Shown: piece after piece, positions 22,601 to 33,400 of the stretch
How the letters are laid out: each line of letters starts with the position of its first letter
How positions within the stretch are numbered: the first letter of the stretch is position 1
From: Azolla pinnata
Taxonomy: Eukaryota > Streptophyta > Polypodiopsida > Salviniales > Salviniaceae
DNA length: 54,055 nucleotides
NCBI GenBank assembly: GCA_037176905.1
Contig: JBBBWG010027357.1
Coordinates: forward strand, 9,617-63,671
Reading direction: 5' to 3'
Program-made: the position numbers and the translations under genes
Notes under the pieces: model-generated
Database searches by the model: none
What the model was told of the DNA's origin: nothing
Seen by the model: only the letters and a program-made list of their open reading frames with translations

Positions 22601-23729
22601 GGAGTACCAACGATTCTCTATGCGAGAACAAAGTTCTAACGTATGTATGTGCTCAACCCTTCTAGGCGGTGCTTCAAAGTATAGCGCTCGAGGTTTTGCA
22701 ACCTCTTACAGAGTATGTCATCAAATCTTTTCTTGAATCATTCTACATGCGGGGCAAGTAGAGTAGAGCGAGCGACGCCGCAATCTTCTACCATGCCCTT
22801 TTATTGCGTATTTCACATGTCTCAAAAACCTCGGATGCACTCTGGTATCATGAAACAACTTGCAATACCTAGCTTGTGGGATCACGGGTATGATCAACAG
22901 AACCTAGTGTTCTCAGATCAAAGCATGATCGACGAGACCAAGAGAAAAAAGAAAAAAAAAAGAGAAGAAAACTCTGAAAGAGTATCCAAAAGTGATCCAT
23001 AAGAACAAATCAGGAATGGGTGTGTGTTAGCAGCTGCTGTAGAGAGAAGCAAGTATCGATGGTGATTATCTGTTGTGGTGGGGATTGGCTTTGCCCTGCG
23101 CAGGATTCGGTCATGAAGGGGCGGCGATGCTGATGGGGATATTCGTGATGGGCTGCGCATTCGGGGCGCTGTTGGGCGGCTGGATCGCGGACAGGGCAGC
23201 AGCGATTTATCCATACACGGGCCGAGTCATGGCGGCGCAGTTCAGCTCCTTCATGGGCATTCCATTCTCGCTGCTGCTTCTCGTGGCGCTACCGCAAGAA
23301 CCGCGGCGATGGCCTTCGTATGCTGCAACCTTGGCGTGCATGGGCGCGACGATAAGCTGGTGCCAGGCCTGCGCCAACAGCCCCATCTTCGCCGACATCG
23401 TCCAGCCGTCGCACCGAACCATGATCTACGCGTTCGATCGCGCCTTCGAAGGCTCCTTTGCGGCTCTAGCCGCTCCGTTGGTGGGGATTCTCGCCGAAAG
23501 AGTGTTTGGGTACCGCGTCGGCAACGATGCCCCCGAATCGGGCTCCCCCGTCGAAGCTCTCGCCCTCTCCCGCGGCTTGCTCACCCTCATGGCCTTCCCC
23601 TTCGCGTTGTGCTGCCTCTTCTACACGCCGCTGTATGCCACCTACAGGAGCGACTACGCGGCCGTGAACGGACCCCGGCATCTGCCCCCCGACGACGCCG
23701 CCGCGGCCCCGAAGCGAGCTTCCGAATGA
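19654..23729 (+). CDS. Major facilitator superfamily transporter, UNE2-like
   Basis: Predicted 474-aa membrane carrier; substrate unknown. Exons: 19654-19661 (MD plus two bases), 20821-21444, 21818-21984, 23104-23729, with introns of 1159, 373 and 1119 bases. The last three junctions are well supported. The 8-base first exon is inferred from a phase-matched ATG with donor GTAATC and could be wrong. Family hallmarks are LAAIMERADETLLPAVYREV in TM1, the loop motif RYSRPTVVGFG, GWLNLVGCIGGIGGG, SFQIVVLQGLVGSIPWAS starting the second half, GALLGGWIADR in the 8-9 loop, and NSPIFADIVQPSHRTMIYAF. About 12 membrane spans are expected. These match the plant clade of Arabidopsis UNE2 and relatives from memory of the family. 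The C-terminal tail is acidic/Ala-rich. The 5' region carries Glu/Ala-type GAA and CAT/CCG repeats that are likely UTR. Confidence 0.9.
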
Positions 23730-25137
23730 ATGAACAAGCTCCGTTCCTGCCGCGCTGCGATGATCGAACATTGCGGCGCTTGATCCCCCCCCGGGAAATC
23801 TCGCGGCGATCGCTGCTGCATTTTGTTTCGGCGCCTCCCGACGGCTCGGCCCCGCTTTGTTGCTGTACAAATCTCCTGCAAAGACTCTTTGACTCGCAAG
23901 CACCGGCAGGTAATCAATCGCCCTCTGATCGTGTATCCATACTTATTCCTGTATCACAAACCACCCTGCCCCACCCCTGTTTGAATCGCGCGCCTTGCTG
24001 CTGGGTTGAAATCGTGGCAAAAGAAAGCTCCGAAATTTCATCCGACGGAAGCTCTTCTCTGATCGGCTTTCGTCCCGAGCTGGTTGGTGCTGTGTACTGC
24101 TTCCAAAGATGGATATGTATTTTTTGTGCGTCGCCCTCGCTGGCGGAGATCGATGATAATGTATTTTCATTCCGTGGATTGGAAGATATCATGAGGTGCA
24201 CTAACTAGATTGAGTGTAGTATCTCTTTTACTGTATTTGGTGAAGAGGGGAACTTCTCTATGTTTCTTGAATGCGATGATGAAGTGTGCGGCATCGGGAA
24301 ATGTTTTCCAAGCGGGCTGAAACGATCCTAGAGCTGTGCACTCGTAACGATTCGGAGAAAAGATAAAAATCAAAGGGAAAGAAAGATGTGAACGCGTTAC
24401 ACAATTATAAAGAGGTAAAACCACACTTCACCATCACGCCGCAATGCTCGGAGAAGGTCCACTTGCACTTGAATGCCAGGGAATCGGTGATGTCGATTGT
24501 GTTGTTTGTAGGCTCGGCTAGACTCTTCTGGTCCAAAGAAGTTCTTTTGGAACTTCAAATGGATAGAAAAGATCTTGAAACCATGAAGCCCAAAACTAAC
24601 CTGAATTGTTTGAACCCTTTAAACCGCTTGTAACCCACCCAAACTTGCAGCTTCGAGCTGTTTTTTTGGTGTGGCAACCATTCGAATTGGACTGTCGGGT
24701 TTAGACCTGGAGACGCGCAAGCCATGCCCAAAACTTGCGAAGCCATATGGTCCAAACTGAATGGGATTGTGCACTGTTCGAACTGTCGCAAGTCCTGATT
24801 TCTAGTTTGGCTTTGCTTCGAGTGGTTATTCTCCACTACCTGCACAGCGGATTGGAAGATTAAGGATTGCATAACATTGCCCCCCTGTGCATTAAATGAA
24901 ATGTAGTGTGCGCTATGTTGGTGATTTTGATCGATGCGATCTTCTGAAACGAAGTTTGGATCATAGGGCTTCAGCTTAAGCACCTTACAAGTCTTAGTGG
25001 ACTTGAGCGTCTTAAGAGTCTTAAGAGTCTTAAGAGTCCTAAGTGTCTCACGTGCCTTAAAGTCATCATTTCTGAAGTTCTGCTCTCTTGATCGTTGCCC
25101 ATCCCCCCGATCTCGCGGGGCTTTCTCGGATTCCGCC
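23730..25137. other. MFS 3' region and PPR 5' leader
   Basis: No separate gene recognised. The first few hundred bases are probably the MFS 3' UTR. The end (about 24997-25137) is open in frame with the PPR gene but has no ATG. A 236-codon reverse-strand frame at 24555-25265 overlaps the PPR start and has no recognisable domain. Confidence 0.5.
25009..25044. repeat. 9-bp tandem repeat GTCTTAAGA
   Basis: Three perfect GTCTTAAGA units and a fourth variant (GTCCTAAGT), each with the palindrome CTTAAG. In the PPR frame they would encode Val-Leu-Arg repeats. Confidence 0.9.
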
Positions 25138-27432
25138 ATGGCTTGTCGGACCTTGGATCTCCTGAAGCTACGAGGGCCTCCTCTATCTTCCCATGCTTTC
25201 CATGCGATTCTACACGAATGTACCCACACCAAGAATCTCAAGCTGGGCAGGGAAGTTCGGGACATAATTCAGCAGAACAGTTTAGAATCTGACGCGGTCC
25301 TCGGCAGCTATCTGATCCGGATGTTTGCTTCTTGTGGTAGCTTATCGGAAGCCAATTCTGTTTTCTACAAGCTGAATGACCCGAATGTGTTCACATGGAG
25401 TGCTATAATCTTAGCTCATGTGAAACACGGCCGTTCCGAACAAGCACTTGAGCTGTACAGAGACATGTATACATCTGCCATGGCTGTGACGCCCGATGAA
25501 CATGTGTTTGTTGCTGCTGTCAAAGCATGCACTAGTCTGGCGTCTTTGGAAGAAGGAAAGAAAATCCATCATTCCATCATTGATAGCGGGTCGGAACGAG
25601 ATGAAGGGGTCGGCAGTGCTCTCATCGATATGTATGGCAAATCTGGCTGCCTTACGGAGGCTAGGGCCGTGTTTGATAAGCTACAGAAAAGCTTCTTGCT
25701 TCCTTGGAATGTGATGATCACTGGGTATATCCAGCAAGGTGAGAATCACAGGGCTTTTGTATTGTTTCGTCAGTTGTTGCTTCACAAGTCGTTCGAACCA
25801 AGCCATGTTACTTTCCTCAACATGCTTAAAGCATGTGGTAGTCTGCTGCACCTTGAGTATGGGAAACTGTTCCACATGGACATCGTGGAGAATAGCCTCG
25901 AGTCTGGATTATCAGTTTCCAACACACTCATCGATATGTATGCCAAATGTGGGAGCACTGGCGATGCTTGTAATTTGTTTGAAAGCTTGCGGTCGAGAGA
26001 TGTGGTATCATGGAATGCCATGATAGCAGGACTTGCACCACATGAAAGCAGAAAGGCTTTTTTGTTCTTTGATAAAATGCAGCTAGAGAGTATACAACCG
26101 AACTGTATCACTTACATCAACATTCTCAAAGCATGTTCTGCAACAGCTGGAGCTGTAGAGCAGGGGATGTTGATTCATGCCCATATTGCCGAAAACGAGG
26201 TTGAATCTGATATTCTTGTCGGAAGTAGTATATTGGATATGTATGCCAAATGTGGGAGCTTGAAGGATGCCCGGGCAATCTTCAATAAAATGCCCAAACA
26301 AGACGTAGTTGCATACAATGCCATGATAGCAGGCTACGCAAAACATGGGAAAACGAAAAATGCTGTTGAATTGCTGCAAAGGATGATCCGTGAGGGCAAA
26401 AAACCAGACGATGCCACACTGGTGAGCACTTTAAAGGCTTGCACTAGTGGATCAGAGATTGCGCAAGGGAAGTCTATACATGATCTCATTCGTAGAAGTG
26501 GCCGTGTTATTGACATATCTATCGGATGCACACTGATGGACATGTATATCAAATCGGGGGATGTAGGGAGTGCACGCAGTATTTTTGATAAAATCGCAAG
26601 ACGAGATGTGGTAACATGGAACACAATGTTTGCAGGGTATGTTCACCACAATCAACCTGAAGAAGCCCTTCAGTTGTTCCACCAGATGGAGAATGAAGGA
26701 ACAGAGCCCAATCAAACCACGTATGTCACCCTTCTCAAGGCATGTTCGAGCATAGTAGCCCTAGACAAAGGAAAGTGGGTTCATGGTCATATCATGGAAA
26801 GCCGTGTTGAGCTCGATGACTTTGTGGGTAATGCCCTTGTTGATATGTATGCCAAATGTGGGCACTTGGATGGGGCACGCAAAGTGTTCGATGAAATTCC
26901 TAAACGGAGTGCCATATCTTGGAGTGCTATGATTGCAGGATATGCTCTTCGAAGCAATTATACTGTGGCATTGAAATTTTTTGAGGACATGCAAAAGGAA
27001 GGGTTGAAACCAGATGACGTGGCTTTTGTCAATTTGCTCTCGGCATGCAGTCATAAAGGTCTAGTGCAAGAAGGTTGTGACCATTTCAAATCTATGATCG
27101 ATGATCATGGAATATCCCCGGTTCTTGAACACTACACATGCATGGCTGACATGCTCAGCCGTGCTGGACAATTACTTGATGCCGAAGCCATACTAAAGAG
27201 TATGCCATGCCGATCTAATGCTGTCGGGTGGATTTCTTTGCTCACCAACTGCAAAACCCATGGTAAAGTGGAGATCGGTAGGCGGTGCTTTGATCGGATT
27301 GTGTCTATCGATGACAAGTTTGCTCCTGCATATGTGATAATGTCAAATATTTATGTCGATGCTGGCCTTCAAGAAGAGGCAGATAAGATTGAAGAGATGA
27401 GGCAGAAGGCACGAGCATTGAAAATGCCCTGA
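25138..27432 (+). CDS. PLS-class pentatricopeptide repeat protein, truncated before its DYW domain
   Basis: Intronless frame of 764 codons from ATG 25138 (GCCATGG context) to TGA 27430-27432. The protein is a chain of P, L and S type PPR motifs. Recurrent landmarks are LIDMYAKCGS, ARxVFDKL, VVSWNAMIAGYA and TYxxLLKACSS, followed by E/E+-like sequence (LLTNCKTHGKVEIGRRCFD, AYVIMSNIYVDAG). Such proteins bind organellar RNA and direct C-to-U editing. The stop falls exactly in the PG-box linker (…ALKMP-stop-KALVEVENQIHGF), where the family normally has Pro-Gly then Trp-Ile/Val-Glu-Val. The reading frame then continues unbroken into a DYW domain (27433-27834). This may be a recent nonsense pseudogene, a sequencing error, a readthrough stop or a truncated factor needing a DYW partner. 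No convincing organelle presequence follows the first ATG; the upstream in-frame leader would supply one. Confidence 0.88.
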   Translation: MACRTLDLLKLRGPPLSSHAFHAILHECTHTKNLKLGREVRDIIQQNSLESDAVLGSYLIRMFASCGSLSEANSVFYKLNDPNVFTWSAIILAHVKHGRSEQALELYRDMYTSAMAVTPDEHVFVAAVKACTSLASLEEGKKIHHSIIDSGSERDEGVGSALIDMYGKSGCLTEARAVFDKLQKSFLLPWNVMITGYIQQGENHRAFVLFRQLLLHKSFEPSHVTFLNMLKACGSLLHLEYGKLFHMDIVENSLESGLSVSNTLIDMYAKCGSTGDACNLFESLRSRDVVSWNAMIAGLAPHESRKAFLFFDKMQLESIQPNCITYINILKACSATAGAVEQGMLIHAHIAENEVESDILVGSSILDMYAKCGSLKDARAIFNKMPKQDVVAYNAMIAGYAKHGKTKNAVELLQRMIREGKKPDDATLVSTLKACTSGSEIAQGKSIHDLIRRSGRVIDISIGCTLMDMYIKSGDVGSARSIFDKIARRDVVTWNTMFAGYVHHNQPEEALQLFHQMENEGTEPNQTTYVTLLKACSSIVALDKGKWVHGHIMESRVELDDFVGNALVDMYAKCGHLDGARKVFDEIPKRSAISWSAMIAGYALRSNYTVALKFFEDMQKEGLKPDDVAFVNLLSACSHKGLVQEGCDHFKSMIDDHGISPVLEHYTCMADMLSRAGQLLDAEAILKSMPCRSNAVGWISLLTNCKTHGKVEIGRRCFDRIVSIDDKFAPAYVIMSNIYVDAGLQEEADKIEEMRQKARALKMP

Positions 27433-27834
27433 AAGGCACTCGTCGAAGTGGAGAACCAGATACACGGGTTTATGGTTGCAGATCAGAGCCACCCAAGAAG
27501 CAAGGAAATATATGACAAGCTGAAGACACTGTCGATGAACTTCAATGGGATTGGCCATGTTCCTTCTTTGGACTCGGTTCAACATGTCATGTCCGATGGG
27601 GAGAAGGAAGATGCTTTGTGTGGACATTGTGAAAAGCTAGCAATAGCTTTTGGGCTTGTTGCTACACCCAAAGGAACCACTATTCGAGTGTCAAAGAACT
27701 TGAGGGTATGCAGTGACTGCCATAATGCCACCAAGATCATTTCGAAGATAGAAGACCGGGAAATCATTGTACGGGACTCGTACCGCATACATCATTTCAA
27801 GAATGGAGTGTGTTCATGTGATGATTATGTTTGA
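27433..27834 (+). pseudogene. In-frame DYW deaminase-like segment after the TGA
   Basis: It continues the PPR frame with no indel. Recognisable parts are the PG-box remnant (LVEVENQIHGF), DQSHPRSKEIYDKL, the zinc/catalytic HxE in GHCEKLAIAFGL, the CxxC in VCSDCHNATKIISKI, IIVRDSYRIHHFKNG and CSC. So the cytidine-deaminase-like signature looks whole. The C-terminus reads DDYV instead of the near-invariant DYW. The segment has no ATG of its own near its start and would need readthrough, or a new transcript, to be made. I class it as a broken extension of the preceding gene, while noting that its conservation argues for recent loss or assembly error. Confidence 0.8.
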
Positions 27835-28729
27835 TCGATGGATTGCAAATGCAGGCAATGACATGCTTATTTCTGAAGCCATACTGTAATATGGGTAGTT
27901 CCAGAAGCTGCCTTTGGAAGTTCAGGAGTGCAGGAAAAACTTGTCAGCTCATAAACGTCCACATATTACAGTGGTCGTACCACGGAGTCTATTGCAAATA
28001 TCTGGTTGATGCTAGATAAGCTTCTCATCAGAAGAATAGACCACAATTAGAAATGGCGAAATTGGTTGAAGTGCACTTGCCTCGTAGGACATCTATTTCC
28101 TGACTGGAATGATGTCCTTACAGTTTCGAAACAATATCCCACACATGGCAATTGGGTTCCTTTCGACAAGATTCGAGGCTTTTTTAAGCGCATTTGGGAC
28201 CTCGAATCTGTATACAGCAATAGTAAAAGTCGGCCTGGGAGGATCTTAACCACAAATTTAGGGGTATATTTGTGTGCATTTGAGATCTGAAACCTGCAAA
28301 CCGCAGTTGTAAATTGAGCCTGGGAGAGGATTTGAACTAAAAATGTCTATTGTCTTAGGGAATTTTTTGCACACAACCCCATTATGAGCAAGGAGGGGCA
28401 TTATGCTGTTCAGTTCTTTGTGCAATGCTTGCTTGCTGTGGAGAATGCGTTATTGCCGTGTCCAAGCAAAATCTATCCATATCCCAGATTCTATATGTAT
28501 TTTTGTACCTCTTCTCCCACAGCGATTCATTCATATATTGTGTAGTTTATGCTGATTTGTATACTGAAAATCTATCGCATGTGCATGCTATTATTTCTTT
28601 TAAAATTTCTCAGGGCTGTAAATGAAACACAAGAACCATTCTCCGGAGTTTGGAACATGCACCTACAATCAGAAGATACATGATTGAAATGGCTACACAT
28701 ATAACCAATAGGAAGTACAAGTCCATACA
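27835..28729. other. Intergenic / PPR 3' region
   Basis: No gene recognised. Two diverged copies of an 85-90 base sequence start near 28190 and 28276 (GCATTTGGGACCTCGAATC and GCATTTGAGATCTGAAACC, both with GCCTGGGAG about 40 bases in). Confidence 0.5.
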
Positions 28730-29110
28730 TATATATACATTTCCTACACACACACACACAAACACACATACATATATGGAAATATGCACACGTACGCATG
28801 CATACCATGGTATCATGTTACATATGCATCAACGCATGTGTATGTATGTGGAAATATGCATGCATATGCATGCATACCATGGTACTATGCAGCGCATACA
28901 TGCGTGGATACGCACCATACATGCATACATACATGTGTGTATTGCATGTGTGTGTGTGCTAGCATGTGGATGCAAGCATGTCCAATGCATGCATGCGTCA
29001 CATCTGTGCTATGTGCCAGCATGTGGATGCAGATGTGCATGCATGTGGGCGCACCCGCACATACATACATGCACACACATACACACGATGCATACACAGG
29101 CCGCAGCACT
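28730..29110. repeat. Alternating purine-pyrimidine tetranucleotide block
   Basis: (CACA)n, (CATA)n, (CATG)n and GTGTGT runs with near-duplicate segments. ATACCATGGTA (about 28801 and 28873) and AGCATGTGGATGCA (about 28961 and 29019) each occur twice. It resembles the block at 11960-12412. Confidence 0.85.
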
Positions 29111-30448
29111 TCAGAAAGAGGCTTACCTCCAGATTTGCTCTCTTCTGTTCTCTCCTGCGTCTCCGAGCCCAAGGGCCGTTCCGGGCTTCACATTTCAGGA
29201 AGCTCGTGAACATCTCTGCATTCGTTAATCCGCTCCCCTGCTTCTGGAACTAGGGTTTCTTCTCCAATTGTTGTCCCTTTTCCTCCCCCTCCTCCAAATT
29301 GTGGCTTCGCTCTGAAATCAGCAATCGGAAAGCATCGGTCTGATCCACGCGGAAGATTTGAATTTTGTCAACCTCTTCGTGGATCACAGTGCCAAAAATG
29401 TAGTAACGAGCAGGGAAGATGGGAAATTTAGCTGGAAATGGACCGCCTCCAACCCCGGCTCGAGCCTCTGAATCATGGATCTTCTTCACAAAGGCTCCAT
29501 TGTGCAGGACCAAGAATCAAGTAAGGTAGCTTCTTAAACATCGAACTCCTTTCAAACAGAAAAGAAAAACCCTGAACCTGGAACGATCAACCTAGAACTC
29601 CCGAAATCTACAACTGGCACCCGAGTTGTGATATGTACCCTGCTTTCTCTGATGTGATGTATCATTGATGGGGATAGAAATTATCGAGCATTTAGGCGTC
29701 CCTATCCATTTGATGGTCAGAGCATTTGAATACAGAACAATCAACCCTTATGCTTAAGGCTGTGCCTTCGCCATGACTTTGTTGATTGGACATCCATTCC
29801 TGGTGGATAGAAACCAGTTTTAACCTGGATGGATGGTTCTCTTTGTTTGCTGGTCGTTGCATGCAAGGAACCATTCACAAGCAATCATGAACAGGTTGCC
29901 CTAATCCTAAACATCTTCATTGGTTGCGATATTGTATGTAACCTTGTGGACTAGGACTGCTTACACAGCTAGATCCCCTCTTCCATTGGTTTCCAAGATA
30001 TTCATGGCTTGAGGAGAACCCTTTACAAACCTCAGCTGCCTTCTTCTCCTGATGTGTTGACCAAAGGCAAAAACTCAAACTTGATACACAGGCCTACCCA
30101 AGATTTCAAGCCTGCATCATCTTCAAGCTAACGTGTGGCACATCTTATGTGGCACCGTAGCAATTACAGAATTGCACACGTCTAACTGTACTCTGGTACA
30201 AGTAAGACATAAAGGATGGGACTTAGAAAATACAAGTAACTCTGGTGTCTGAGATTCTGTCCATTTCTCTCCACCAATGAACTGTGTGAGTAATGGTAGA
30301 TTTGATCCCAAGCAAGCCCAGTTCAGTGTGGAGGTGTTTACACAGATCAAATAAAATATGACAAATTCCAGAAGTGGAGGTGCAATCCATTTGCCGATTA
30401 CGACCTTGCAATCCTAATTCCAAAGTTCAGAATTTTCAGAGCTCACTC
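29111..30448. other. Intergenic upstream of the SET gene, no gene recognised
   Basis: Open frames on both strands (for example 87 codons on the minus strand at 29250-29513) have no domain I know and no phase-matched partners. The final part is likely the promoter and 5' UTR of the SET-domain gene. Confidence 0.45.
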
Positions 30449-33400
30449 ATGGAGAGGAAGATTCCCCTCAAACGTCAAAAGGCGACCGAAATGCTTTCAA
30501 ATAACGCCATCGACAATTTCAACGAACAGTCCCGACGAAAATCAAATTCGAGGCCACGCATCTTTTGCATCAGTTATTCTGGACGTCGAGCAGGTATAAT
30601 ATATAGAGAAATCTAGCACTATATGTCATTTTTATAGTAAAAAATTGTATTTTTGTAGGTGGTGAGCTATTTATGGCAGCTACAGGATGTCTAGGGGTGC
30701 TGTGCTCTTGTCACAATGCTCATATGTCAGTGGCCAAATTTGCTGAGGTAAACGTTGGTCAAAATCAGTAATTGATCTCATCTTCTAATGCATGAAGAAC
30801 CAATGGAAGAAAAAAGGAATTTTCTGTCCTATCTATTTATCTATCTATCTATTTATGTGGATTGTGGATATATCTATGTGTGCTTATAATGATATCCTTC
30901 CACCCTGCATTTACCTGCCCGTCTTCATTCCATGTTCATTCCTTGCCCAATGCTCAAGATTCATCCTTATCCCTATCCTTGTTTTGTGAATATCATTCTT
31001 TTACTCCCTGGACCTCTTCAATCACATACTTCTTCTCTATGCTTTCGCACAAGCACTTCATTTCGTCATATTTTAACATAATACTGCTCACCATATTTTA
31101 ATTTGCGTTTCTTGATTCTCTGATGCCCTTCCGTTGTGACAAGTGATTCAGGATTGATCTATGAAACGAATCCCATCGATTGCTAATACGTTCTTTAAAT
31201 CTGTGATGTTCATTGTAAGTTATGATAATTCTGTTTTATTTATCCTTGATGTTCATCGTAAATCATGATTATCTTATAAACCAATACAAGGATAGCAAAA
31301 TAATAGCAATAAAAACATTGGGAGTGAAAGAGTTATATTTCGGGTGAATCTCTGCAAGCGTATTCATGTGCTCAATGCGCTTATCATACTTCACTTCAGT
31401 TAAGTGCAAATTATATAATGGGGGATATTAGATGTCCATCTGTGAGAGCTCTCTGAAGGGTGTTCTTGGAACTATCATTATTTGTTGGTTTCTCAACATG
31501 CTGGCACACCGCCGTTTATTTTCAAAATTTTACAAAAATGTTCTAGCTGTGTTATGGATTGAAGTGAAAAATGGACCGGTTCAGGTATATATACATCCTA
31601 GTTATACCGTACTTTCTTGAAAAGTTTTTGTTTCTGGCCCTTTTGGTGGAGATTTCTTGAGTTTTAGTTTTTATTGTCTCCACATCCAGCTTGTAGTCAT
31701 GACACTTCCAAATATTTCCAGCCCCTTTTCCCGTCTGACTTGTGAGATTTTTCTCTCTACAACGTCAACCTCTTCATTATGTTCGTTTTGTAGATCGTTT
31801 CTCTTTTCTATTGAGCTTTTGTCCATTGTTTCCTCTCTTCTGTGGCAATTTATGAGTATGTTGTGCATGATGCTACTCATGGAGAACGTTTGCTAAATGA
31901 ATGTTATCTGCAATTCATATGGTGCTATAAGAATTATATGGTTTAAGGCCTTTAGTTGTTTCAGCTTGTTTTTGTTGTTGTGGCTAGAGGAATCAAGAAT
32001 GGGTTGGTTCTGTTTGGGGAGTCCGAAATTAAACCGTTTAAGCTAACCTGAGGAATTATTTTGGAACCCAGACTAAACAGAATTGCAAAAGAAAACAAAA
32101 CTGCTGAAAACAGTTTTAGCCTAAGAAGAGCTGTTTAGACTGTTTGAGCTGCAGTTTCAAGCCAGATAAACCAAACCAATAAACTGGTAAACTGAATCTG
32201 AACGTCAACCTGAACTGAACCAAGGAGAACCTGAACTGTTTATGCAGCGAAGCTATGGCTGTCGGTTGGGTTTTAGTTCAAAGAACCATGCTGATTACTA
32301 GTTGTGCCACTGCTTTGTCTATTCTTTGATGATTTCCAATTAGACCGGAGCACCATTTTATGTTGACATCTGTTGTTGAGGTTTTGAGTGATGCTTGGAA
32401 CTTAGTTCACAGGCAATTGTTGTAGTTCACAGGCAATTGTTGATCGTTAGTTTGGTTTTTTTGACCTAAATTACATGCAGTGGAGAAGACATTTTGATTC
32501 TTCAGTAGGTGACCAAGAGTAGTTTTGACAGTTGTCTGCACACATGCTATATCAACGTAGTTTCGTTTATTCTCTTTTAGGAAACTTCACGTTCATCCTT
32601 AGATTTTTGCACAATTCCTTTAGCATGTCAAGTATAGGATTTTCTGCCAATAGTGACGTATATCTACAAAGTGGTATTTTTAAGCTTAATTTTTGCCAAT
32701 GCAGCATGTGGGTCTATTTACCAACAACCCAGGAAACTCTATTTTCATGGAAAATGGTGAGAGCTTATTGCAGTGGCGCGAGAAGTTATTTTGTCAATTT
32801 GGGGTCAGTACTGCGAATATTTCTTGCTACGAAAATGAATATTCAGAAGACAATTATGCCTTCTGATCTGATATTTGCTTACATTCCACAGATGCAAACT
32901 CCAGATGATCATCTGGGATGGGAATGGGATGAAGTAAATGTCCCGCACCGAGATCATGGAAAACGAAGAGATATTTCTTGTCCCAGTTCTCGGAGGGAGG
33001 CAGCTACATTTGCTCAAGAAGGTGGTAGAGTGAAGAAGAAAGTAAGTCAATATTCCACATCAACTGTAGAGAATCCCCATGTTCTAAGGCGTACGTGTGC
33101 TGGAGTAGGTTCCAGTGGCCACGTGTTTCAACCAGGACCTCAAAGCCAGGATGAATTCATCCAGGCATGCGTTGGCAAGTCATACACAAGGTGTTCTGGA
33201 CCTCTGTTTAACTCAAATCAGAGGATCTGTAATTTGAATGATAACACACCTAAGGGTCAAGATCCAAGCTCAACTGGTTTCTCCAATCTCGAAAATGGAT
33301 CACCTCTCAGTAATGAGCATGGGTATTTGGATAAAAATGGAAGCAGGTCATGGGGAACTCAGAATGCATCACTTCCTATTGATAAGAATGTGCGTCAAAG

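Noticed and set aside
23309-24208. 299-codon forward frame overlapping the last MFS exon
   Set aside because: It is in a different frame from the well-supported MFS exon, Arg-rich from GC-rich codons, and has no domain.
24555-25265. 236-codon reverse-strand frame across the PPR leader
   Set aside because: No recognisable domain; it contains the antisense of the 9-bp repeat (TLKTLKTLK) and overlaps the PPR coding start. Likely chance.
29250-29513. 87-codon reverse frame that might be an exon
   Set aside because: Not recognised as any family and no phase-matched partner exons or convincing splice sites found.
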